A stretch of DNA of 7,995 nt from Porticoccaceae bacterium (GTDB lineage: Bacteria > Pseudomonadota > Gammaproteobacteria > Pseudomonadales > Porticoccaceae), in assembly GCA_030741175.1 (NCBI GenBank), contig JASLVT010000048.1, positions 1 to 7,995 on the forward strand. Reading direction: 5' to 3'. Within the stretch, counting starts at the first letter, position 1, and each line of letters opens with the position of its first letter. Under the pieces are notes generated by a model. That model worked only from the letters and a program-made list of their open reading frames with translations, made no database searches and had not been told where the DNA came from. Made by a program: the position numbers and the translations under genes. Shown in pieces: positions 1 through 6,647 of this stretch.

Positions 1-1
1 G

Positions 2-772
2 CCGCAAATTGCCATGGTGGTAAGTAGACGTATGTCTAGAGATGGTGAAATCAATGCGCTTCAGTGGGGACAATATCTCGCCAATGCGGGGTTTACCATC
101 ACCAGTGGTCTAGCGGTGGGGGTTGATGGGGCTGCCCATCGTGGCTCGCTTCAGGCAACGGAACATAACAGAGGCACAGCTGTGGCGGTGATGGCCACGG
201 GTATGGACCAGATTTATCCACGACGACATAATAAACTCGCTGATCAGATACTGGCGGAAGGCGGTGCGTTAGTAACAGAATTTGAGCCCGGTACCTCGCC
301 ACTGCCCGCATTATTTCCCCAACGCAATCGCATTATCAGCGGCCTCAGCCTAGGTGTGCTGGTGGTTGAAGCTGCAGTCAAAAGTGGCTCATTAATCACT
401 GCAGGTTTAGCCTTGGAACAGAATCGCGAGGTCTTTGCGATTCCCGGCTCTATTCACAACCCACAAGCGCGAGGCTGTCATCTATTGATTAAACAGGGCG
501 CGAAATTGGTAGAGCGAGCGGACGACTTAGTAACTGAGTTGGCTGGGCCCCTCTCGGGGTTGCAGAGATCGCTGCCTCAACAGGCCACTATAGTACCTAC
601 AGATTTGAGTGCAGAGGAAGTCATTATTATGGAATCATTAGGGTTTGATGCTGTGGATATCAATTGCCTTGATATACCCTTTGAGGTGGGGAAAATCGCC
701 CAATTATTAGTTGGCCTCGAACTTAAGGGCGTGGTCGCCAACGATGGTGGATTCTACCGTCGACTCATCTAG
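2..772 (+). CDS. dprA: DNA-processing protein DprA/Smf (5' end outside window)
   Basis: DprA binds incoming single-stranded DNA in the cytoplasm and loads RecA during natural transformation; it is widespread even in species not known to be competent. The frame is open from base 2, and residues before the first visible Met (position 14) read PQIA, which matches the family's run into its Rossmann-like fold, so the real start lies upstream and that Met is internal. Numbering from this Met, family motifs follow in order: SGLAVGVD (31-38), AHRG (41-44), GMDQIYP (63-69), FPQRNRIISGLS (101-112), VVEA (117-120), SGSLITA (124-130), FAIPGS (141-146) and QARGCHLLIKQGA (151-163). Residues about 198-252 resemble the C-terminal winged-helix domain. 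One oddity: the usual G-S/T-R motif at the start of the fold reads V-S-R (residues 3-5). The stop is TAG at 770-772, and 91 bp separate it from purE. Family assignment is secure; activity is not shown. Confidence 0.95.
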   Translation, partial: PQIAMVVSRRMSRDGEINALQWGQYLANAGFTITSGLAVGVDGAAHRGSLQATEHNRGTAVAVMATGMDQIYPRRHNKLADQILAEGGALVTEFEPGTSPLPALFPQRNRIISGLSLGVLVVEAAVKSGSLITAGLALEQNREVFAIPGSIHNPQARGCHLLIKQGAKLVERADDLVTELAGPLSGLQRSLPQQATIVPTDLSAEEVIIMESLGFDAVDINCLDIPFEVGKIAQLLVGLELKGVVANDGGFYRRLI

Positions 773-795
773 TCATGATTATAGTGCGCGTTAAC

Positions 796-804
796 TTATC
801 CACA
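796..804 (+). promoter_or_regulatory. Perfect DnaA-box consensus, single copy
   Basis: The nonamer TTATCCACA is an exact match to the classical E. coli DnaA box. It lies in the dprA-purE gap just upstream of the putative purE promoter. I see no second box or AT-rich unwinding element beside it, so this is not an origin. One exact 9-mer could occur by chance in a window this size. A DnaA titration or regulatory site is possible but is only inference. Confidence 0.3.
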
Positions 805-805
805 G

Positions 806-834
806 TTGCACCGCGATCAAAGATCCGGTAGATT
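806..834 (+). promoter_or_regulatory. Candidate sigma70 promoter for purE
   Basis: TTGCAC (806-811) and TAGATT (829-834) are separated by exactly 17 bp and match the -35 and -10 consensus at 3 and 4 of 6 positions. Transcription would start near 841, about 20 nt before purE. The hexamers are weak, so the call rests on spacing and on this being the only gap of real length before four tightly packed genes. No PurR-type operator palindrome is visible. Confidence 0.35.
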
Positions 835-863
835 GCGCCCTCCTTAAACATGGTGACTAAAAA

Positions 864-1370
864 ATGAGCAAACCTTTCGTGGCGATTTTAATGGGTTCCG
901 ATTCTGATTTACCAGTTATGGAAGCCAGTTTTGAAATCCTCAAAAAATTCGATATCCCCTTTGAAGTCAAGGTAACTTCTGCACATCGTACCCCTGAAGC
1001 AACGCATAATTATGTAACCGATGCTGATGCTCGCGGTTGTGCGGCATTTATCTGCGCGGCAGGTATGGCCGCCCACCTGGCTGGTGCCGTTTCTGCGACG
1101 ACATTAAAGCCGGTGATTGGTGTTCCCATCAATGGCTCTCTCGATGGCTTAGATGCGTTGCTATCGACAGTACAGATGCCTGGCGGGATCCCTGTAGCCA
1201 CTGTTGCAATTGGTAAAGCGGGTGCTAAAAATGCGGCTTACCTCGCTGCGCAAATTATTGGCGTTGCTGATGCAGAAATGCACAGTGCGCTGGTTGCAGA
1301 ACGGGCGGCCAATGCAAAAGCTATTTTGGCCAAAGATGCGGCGCTACAGGAAAAGCTGAAAAACAGCTAA
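864..1370 (+). CDS. purE: N5-carboxyaminoimidazole ribonucleotide mutase (class I PurE)
   Basis: PurE converts N5-CAIR to CAIR in de novo purine synthesis, acting after PurK in bacteria; class I enzymes form cytoplasmic octamers. The 168-residue length is normal. The N-terminal [10 protein letters not shown] loop (residues 10-19) binds the substrate phosphate/ribose, SAHRTPEA (39-46) contains the catalytic His of the family, and [11 protein letters not shown] (64-74) is the conserved glycine/alanine-rich loop. [15 protein letters not shown] and the following [12 protein letters not shown] complete the family pattern. The ATG is preceded by GGTGA (852-856) with a 7-nt gap, which pairs with the 3' end of 16S rRNA. 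The partner purK, often adjacent, is not in the window: tsaC follows after 8 bp. Identity is very secure; how purK is arranged in this genome cannot be seen. Confidence 0.97.
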   Translation: MSKPFVAILMGSDSDLPVMEASFEILKKFDIPFEVKVTSAHRTPEATHNYVTDADARGCAAFICAAGMAAHLAGAVSATTLKPVIGVPINGSLDGLDALLSTVQMPGGIPVATVAIGKAGAKNAAYLAAQIIGVADAEMHSALVAERAANAKAILAKDAALQEKLKNS

Positions 1371-1378
1371 TCACTGTT

Positions 1379-2855
<1,477 letters not shown>

Positions 2856-2857
2856 TC

Positions 2858-3703
2858 ATGACCGATAAATATGCCGTCTTTGGCAATCCGATCAAACACA
2901 GCAAGTCTCCCGAGATTCACCGTGCTTTTGCAGTGCAAACATTGCAGTCTATGGAATACAACCGACAGTTAGTTGAATTACATGATTTTGCCGATGCGGC
3001 AGATCGGTTCTTTCAGGCAGGTGGCCGCGGCTTAAATATCACCGTTCCTTTCAAGCAGGATGCCTACAGCTATGGGTCGCGAACTACACCCAGAGCCCGC
3101 CGCGCCGGTGCAGTTAATACGCTGGCCATGCAGTCAGATGGCACGGTATTGGGTGATAACACCGATGGCGTGGGTTTGGTGACAGATATAAAAGATAATT
3201 TAGGTTGGCCAATAAGGGCTAAGCGGATCCTTATCTTAGGCGCTGGCGGTGCCGTTCGGGGTGTGCTGGAACCTCTGTTAGCAGAGCAACCGCAACATAT
3301 TGTGATTGCCAATCGCACAGTTGATAAAGCGTTACAGTTGAGTAAAGGTTTTGCCGAATTAGGTTATATCTTGGGCTGTGGTCTCGATATGCTTGAGGGT
3401 CAAGAATTTGATTTGATCATTAATGGCACCAGCGCCAGCTTACAGGGGGATTTGCCGCCACTGCCAGACAATGTGATTGCGCCCAGTGCTGACCATAGCA
3501 AAACTGCCTGCTACGACATGATGTATGGCGCTGAGCCAACGGCGTTTATGAGTTGGGCGCGTCAACGTGGTGCGTTGGCCGCCGATGGTTTAGGCATGTT
3601 GGTGGAGCAAGCGGCAGAGTCTTTTAATCTGTGGCGTGGTATCCGCCCAGATACGCAGCATGTGATTGATGCCCTGCGACTTAAGCTGGCTGCAGATGGC
3701 TAG
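2858..3703 (+). CDS. aroE: Shikimate dehydrogenase (NADP+)
   Basis: AroE reduces 3-dehydroshikimate to shikimate with NADPH in aromatic amino-acid and folate precursor synthesis. The 281-residue protein is slightly longer than E. coli AroE (272). Visible elements: the shikimate-binding SKS at 15-17; NITVPFK at 60-66 with catalytic Lys66; AGAVNTL at 83-89; DNTDG at 100-104 with catalytic Asp103; the LGAGGA dinucleotide loop at 127-132; NRT at 152-154, the NADP 2'-phosphate motif that separates AroE from the quinate/shikimate YdiB type; and DGLGMLVEQAA at 243-253 with the conserved Gln251. It begins 2 bp after the hemF stop with only a weak ribosome site, so coupled translation is likely. Its TAG stop overlaps the stop of the convergent carbonic-anhydrase gene. 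Confidence 0.97.
   Translation: MTDKYAVFGNPIKHSKSPEIHRAFAVQTLQSMEYNRQLVELHDFADAADRFFQAGGRGLNITVPFKQDAYSYGSRTTPRARRAGAVNTLAMQSDGTVLGDNTDGVGLVTDIKDNLGWPIRAKRILILGAGGAVRGVLEPLLAEQPQHIVIANRTVDKALQLSKGFAELGYILGCGLDMLEGQEFDLIINGTSASLQGDLPPLPDNVIAPSADHSKTACYDMMYGAEPTAFMSWARQRGALAADGLGMLVEQAAESFNLWRGIRPDTQHVIDALRLKLAADG
3700..3703. other. Palindromic CTAG serving as stop codon on both strands
   Basis: Bases 3701-3703 read TAG in the aroE frame on the + strand, and the complement of 3700-3702 reads TAG in the frame of the opposing yrdA-type gene. The two convergent coding regions therefore overlap by four bases and share one palindrome. No hairpin plus T-run terminator is visible in the flanking coding sequence. 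Confidence 0.9.
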
Positions 3704-4248
3704 GTGTTTTGCTGTTCCGCTAAATATTGATTTTTGAGCTTGACGTAGTTGGCTGGAGAGTAAGTAAAAAATGTTCTCTCGCTCTCTGATAGCGCGCGCA
3801 ATTGTTTGCAGGGATTACCAACATAGACAAAACCACTTTCTAGGGTCTTTCCCGGCGGCACCATACAACCGGCGCCGACAATAACTTCATCTTCAATAAT
3901 AGCGCCATCATTGACGATAGCACCATTGCCGATAAGAATACGGTTGCCTACAGTGCAGCCATGCAGCACGGCGCGGTGACCAATCACGACATCCTCGCCA
4001 ATTGTGAGAGGCCAGCCATTTGGGTTGAAGTCAGATGCGTGAGTGATATGAAGGACGGCGTTGTCCTGAACATTGGACCTGGCACCTATCTTAATCGAAT
4101 GCATATCGCCTCGAATAACGGCGCCGGGCCATACCGAGGCATCGTCGCCGAGACAGACATCGCCGATTACTGTTGCTGCGGGATCTATATAGACTCGCTG
4201 TCCTAGTTGAGGAGAAATACCGCGATGGGAACGAATTGACTGATCCAT
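3700..4248 (-). CDS. yrdA: Gamma carbonic anhydrase family protein (YrdA-like)
   Basis: This 182-residue protein is a left-handed beta-helix of hexapeptide repeats, the fold of trimeric gamma carbonic anhydrases; it is nearly collinear with E. coli YrdA (184). Putative metal ligands are His67 (LHITH), His91 (IGHRAVLH) and His96 (LHG), corresponding to the three zinc/iron histidines of archaeal Cam. Arg46 and Asp48 (IRGD), Asn59 and Gln61 (SNVQD) match other active-site positions. The acidic loop with the proton-shuttle glutamate of Cam is absent, as in YrdA/CamH-type members, so carbonic anhydrase activity cannot be assumed. Repeats run from about residue 20 to 145, followed by a helical tail with the conserved NYVKLKNQYL. 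The start aligns with that of E. coli YrdA, although no Shine-Dalgarno is visible. In E. coli yrdA also lies close to aroE; here it converges on it. Confidence 0.93.
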   Translation of the reverse strand: MDQSIRSHRGISPQLGQRVYIDPAATVIGDVCLGDDASVWPGAVIRGDMHSIKIGARSNVQDNAVLHITHASDFNPNGWPLTIGEDVVIGHRAVLHGCTVGNRILIGNGAIVNDGAIIEDEVIVGAGCMVPPGKTLESGFVYVGNPCKQLRALSESERTFFTYSPANYVKLKNQYLAEQQNT

Positions 4249-4264
4249 AATGTTGAATGTCCGA

Positions 4265-4270
4265 TATAAT
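4265..4270 (+). promoter_or_regulatory. Perfect -10 element TATAAT upstream of the YheV-family gene
   Basis: An exact TATAAT lies 26 bp before the ATG at 4297 in the 48-bp divergent spacer, placing transcription start near 4277 and giving a leader of about 20 nt. The -35 region at the right distance is poor (GATCCA at 4242-4247); the good match TTGACT (4236-4241) sits 23 bp away, too far. The overlapping complement of 4266-4271 reads TATTAT and could act as a -10 for the leftward yrdA gene, so the two promoters may be mutually exclusive. Confidence 0.45.
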
Positions 4271-4296
4271 AAAGTCTCTATTGTGGTGAACTATGC

Positions 4297-4539
4297 ATGG
4301 CATTGACAACTAAAAAACAATTTATCGCTGGCGTTACCTGCCCCAAATGCGCGCAAATAGATAAAATTCAAGCGTACGTTGAAGATGGGATTAACTACAG
4401 AGAATGCGTTAGTTGTGGGTTTAAAGATGAGATGAGGCTGACATCTGCGCCTCGCGAACTTCAAACGCGGGTCAATACCTCTGCGGAAGATATCGCCGGT
4501 CAGACGCGGGCAGTAAAACTCATAGATCCAAGTCGTTAA
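4297..4539 (+). CDS. yheV: YheV-family putative zinc-ribbon protein
   Basis: This small 80-residue protein matches the gammaproteobacterial YheV (DUF2387) family, whose function is unknown. The N-terminus KKQFIAGVTCPKC parallels E. coli YheV (KRFIAGAKCPAC). Two cysteine pairs, C15-x2-C18 and C37-x2-C40 (ECVSCGF), form a likely treble or ribbon zinc site of four ligands. The C-terminal KLIDP also fits the family ending. It is longer than E. coli YheV (66), with the extra residues in a polar linker at about 47-70. The start is supported by GGTGA (4285-4289) 7 nt upstream of the ATG, and by the TATAAT before it. There is no membrane segment or signal peptide. It appears to be a single-gene transcript and converges on the next gene, with 6 bp between stops. 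A nucleic-acid or ribosome-related role would be inference only. Confidence 0.9.
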   Translation: MALTTKKQFIAGVTCPKCAQIDKIQAYVEDGINYRECVSCGFKDEMRLTSAPRELQTRVNTSAEDIAGQTRAVKLIDPSR

Positions 4540-4545
4540 AAATCT

Positions 4546-5181
4546 CTAATTAGATCCTGATCCCCTGCCATGCACAGCCAATCGAATATTATATACCCCC
4601 GCTAGACAGGGATAGCTCGATTCGAACACCTTATCCAGATTGTTAGCCATGGTTTGAAGTTTATTTTGTATGATGAAATCTCGTTCAACTGAGCGAGCTA
4701 GTCTATCGATATGGTTTTGGATGACAGCGTCGAGCTGATTGGCGAAGGGTTCTCCGATAATATGATGCACGATCAAATTTGATGTGGTTACATCACGGGA
4801 TATTAATGGCGTTCCGCACTGAACATGGACAACATCATTTAATTCTTCGACGAGTCTCCAAGCTAGGTAGGCCTGATACATTGTCGCTTCCAGTCCTTGA
4901 TCACGGGACACAATTGATGCAGGAACCTCAAGAAACCTCTTTGCAGTAGTGATCTGATCTTGCAGCTTACCGCTGATACCTAGCTCCTCAACTAATCTAT
5001 CAAGGGTTATCACGACGTCGTTGGCCATATTTACATAGCGCTCAATAAATAGCGCTAGGCTCTCAGGCCTATTATCATCCTGCAGCACAATGGATCTGTG
5101 GAGGTGACTGATACGTTCCCCCAAATAGCCGAATAATAACTCGCTAGCTTGATGTGACAGTGACAAAAAATCCCCTTGCAT
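4546..5181 (-). CDS. Uncharacterised helical cytoplasmic protein, 211 residues
   Basis: I do not recognise this protein. The long open frame, a plausible ATG and a sensible position between convergent and divergent neighbours argue that it is real. It has no signal peptide and no membrane segment, and its regular spacing of hydrophobic and charged residues suggests mostly amphipathic helices. Stretches that look conserved-protein-like include SLALFIERYVNMANDVV (41-57), MYQAYLAWRLVEELNDVV (101-118), and a segment around 135-155 with His139-His140 and GEPFANQLDAVI. Only two cysteines (122, 192) occur and they form no metal motif. The tail is short and polar (GRGSGSN). No clear Shine-Dalgarno precedes the ATG; AGGT lies too far upstream. 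It is transcribed divergently from coxB across 307 bp, which could hint at a link with respiration, but that is context only. Confidence 0.75.
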   Translation of the reverse strand: MQGDFLSLSHQASELLFGYLGERISHLHRSIVLQDDNRPESLALFIERYVNMANDVVITLDRLVEELGISGKLQDQITTAKRFLEVPASIVSRDQGLEATMYQAYLAWRLVEELNDVVHVQCGTPLISRDVTTSNLIVHHIIGEPFANQLDAVIQNHIDRLARSVERDFIIQNKLQTMANNLDKVFESSYPCLAGVYNIRLAVHGRGSGSN

Positions 5182-5320
5182 TTATTATTTTTAGATACCT
5201 AATTTGCACCTGAAACTTACTATTTGAAATCCCGCTTTTCTCAGCGATAAGCATGTGTTGAACATACTACTAATTACACCTACCGCCCTAAATTTTAGAT
5301 TTGTCTGGGCGTATGCATGA

Positions 5321-5332
5321 TATTGCGCAATA
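5321..5332. repeat. 12-bp perfect palindrome TATTGCGCAATA
   Basis: The twelve bases are identical to their own reverse complement. The centre at 5326.5 lies about 77 bp upstream of the likely coxB transcription start and exactly 25 bp from the centre of the next palindrome. It could be a dimeric repressor or activator site; no known regulator consensus is claimed. Confidence 0.4.
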
Positions 5333-5346
5333 AATCGACCCTATAG

Positions 5347-5356
5347 TCAAATTTGA
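5347..5356. repeat. 10-bp perfect palindrome TCAAATTTGA
   Basis: This is a perfect inverted repeat centred at 5351.5, about 52 bp before the likely coxB transcription start. Its right half continues as TTGAT, one arm of an FNR/ANR site, but the second arm is not present at the required spacing. It may be an operator. Confidence 0.3.
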
Positions 5357-5368
5357 TCTCAATGTGGC

Positions 5369-5397
5369 TAGAGAAATCTGCTGAGTTTTGCTACACT
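5369..5397 (+). promoter_or_regulatory. Extended -10 sigma70 promoter of the cox operon
   Basis: TACACT (5392-5397) is preceded at the correct position by TG (5389-5390), giving an extended -10 element. The -35 candidate TAGAGA (5369-5374) matches four of six consensus positions, with a 17-bp spacer. Transcription would start near 5404 in the C-rich segment, leaving a leader of about 85 nt before the coxB ATG. The extended -10 would compensate for the weak -35. Confidence 0.6.
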
Positions 5398-5488
5398 CCC
5401 CGCGCATTTTGAAGCGCTCATTTAGATTGTCAGAGCGTCCATACAGAGGAAGAGCTTTAATTCCTAATTTACCACGGAGAAACAAGCG

Positions 5489-6634
5489 ATGTTGAAAAGA
5501 GCGAAAGCACTTTTCTTGGGTCTGCTGAGTCCAGTTATTGCATTAGTAGTGGCAGGCAGCGTTAGCGCGGAGAGCGCAATGCGGCAACTCAATATGCCTC
5601 AGGGAGTGACCGAAGTTAGTCAAGCAGCCTACGATATTCACATGATTATGATGTGGATTTGTACGGCGATCGGTATAGCCGTTTTTGGCTTTATGTTCTA
5701 TGTTATGTATGCCCACCGTAAATCCCGCGGTGCTGTGGCGGCAAATTTCCACGAAAATCACGTTGTTGAGTTGATCTGGACGATTGTTCCAGCGCTAATT
5801 TTGATTGTTATGGCGATCCCAGCAACCTCTGCGCTGCTGAAGGTATATGACACTGAAAATGCCGATATTGATATCAAGGTAACGGGTTATCAGTGGAAAT
5901 GGCAGTACGAATATATTGGTGAAGGTGTGAAGTACATGAGTGAGCTACGCACTTCTCAAGATGAAATATACGGCCGCACGCCGAAGGGCGAACACTACCT
6001 CCGCGAAGTGACCGAGCCACTGGTTATTCCTACCGGCAAAAAAGTACGTTTTCTTATTACCGGTAACGACGTTATCCACAGCTGGTGGGTGCCAGATTTC
6101 GGTGTTAAGCGAGATGCTGTACCGGGCTTATTTACCTCTGCTTGGGCAAAGACTGATACGCCGGGTGTCTACGTGGGCGAATGTACAGAACTATGTGGTC
6201 TTGGTCATGCGTTCATGCCCGTTGTTGTTGAGGTGAAGGAAGAAGCTGAATACAACGAGTGGTTGGCCGGTAAGAAAGAAGAGGCCGCTATTTATGCTTC
6301 AACTATAGGTAAAGAGTGGTCGTTTGACGAGTTGATGGTCCGCGGTGAAGAAGTTTACAACCGCTCTTGTGCAGCTTGTCACCAGGCTGACGGCAAGGGT
6401 ATAGCAGGCGTGTTCCCAGCCTTGAAGGACAGCCCAATTGCACTGGGCCCCAAAGAAGGTCATATCGCCATGCTGATTGATGGCGTCGCTGGAACCTCTA
6501 TGCAGTCCTTCGCTGATCAGCTCTCTGAGGTTGATATCGCAGCGGTTGTTCATTACGAGCGCAACGCATGGGGCAACGATGTTGGCGATGTAACTCAGCC
6601 AATCGATGTTCTTAACTACAAACAAGGCCAATAG
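5489..6634 (+). CDS. coxB: Cytochrome c oxidase subunit II with fused cytochrome c domain (caa3 type)
   Basis: Subunit II accepts electrons from cytochrome c at the periplasmic face and passes them via CuA to subunit I. The 381-residue protein starts with a signal peptide (KR-rich, hydrophobic 7-24, likely cleaved after VSA at 25-27). Two membrane helices follow, at about 51-75 and 93-117, with the aromatic WKWQY strand at 136-140. The CuA site is complete: His197 (HSWWVPDFGVKRDAVPG) and the C-x3-C motif with Cys232, Glu234, Cys236, His240 and Met243. A linker (about 250-283) leads to a class I cytochrome c domain with the heme-attachment motif CAACH at 294-298 and probable axial Met338 (GTSMQSF). 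The fused heme domain defines the caa3-type arrangement. GGAG (5476-5479) lies 9 nt before the ATG. coxA follows after 13 bp in the same operon. Confidence 0.97.
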   Translation: MLKRAKALFLGLLSPVIALVVAGSVSAESAMRQLNMPQGVTEVSQAAYDIHMIMMWICTAIGIAVFGFMFYVMYAHRKSRGAVAANFHENHVVELIWTIVPALILIVMAIPATSALLKVYDTENADIDIKVTGYQWKWQYEYIGEGVKYMSELRTSQDEIYGRTPKGEHYLREVTEPLVIPTGKKVRFLITGNDVIHSWWVPDFGVKRDAVPGLFTSAWAKTDTPGVYVGECTELCGLGHAFMPVVVEVKEEAEYNEWLAGKKEEAAIYASTIGKEWSFDELMVRGEEVYNRSCAACHQADGKGIAGVFPALKDSPIALGPKEGHIAMLIDGVAGTSMQSFADQLSEVDIAAVVHYERNAWGNDVGDVTQPIDVLNYKQGQ

Positions 6635-6647
6635 GGGAGTATTTGAT

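Larger units (their letters stand above)
5182..5488. other. Divergent intergenic region between the unknown gene and coxB
   Basis: This 307-bp stretch contains no credible gene; the one minus-strand open frame (5288-5485) has no family resemblance and lies over the coxB promoter. It is AT-rich and holds two perfect palindromes (5321-5332 and 5347-5356), an extended -10 promoter reading toward coxB (5369-5397) and a leader of about 85 nt. A leftward promoter for the unknown gene must also lie here, but I cannot identify one with confidence. Confidence 0.8.

Noticed and set aside
784..811. Imperfect hairpin around the DnaA box, considered as a dprA terminator
   Set aside because: The arms are only four base pairs each with a five-base bulge, and no T-run follows.
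850..867. Five-codon mini-ORF (ATG GTG ACT AAA AAA TGA) whose stop overlaps the purE start
   Set aside because: Its first codons coincide with GGTGA, which is the likely purE ribosome site, and it has no ribosome site of its own; a chance reading is the simpler explanation.
3961..4206. 81-residue + strand open frame opposite the carbonic-anhydrase-like gene
   Set aside because: It is the complement of the hexapeptide-repeat region containing the metal-binding histidines; no independent support.
5353..5366. FNR/ANR-like site near the cox promoter
   Set aside because: Only the TTGAT half is present; the second arm matches at just two positions, so an oxygen-sensing site is not supported.
5288..5485. 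65-residue minus-strand open frame in the coxB upstream region
   Set aside because: No family resemblance and no ribosome site noted, and it runs through the predicted promoter and leader of coxB.
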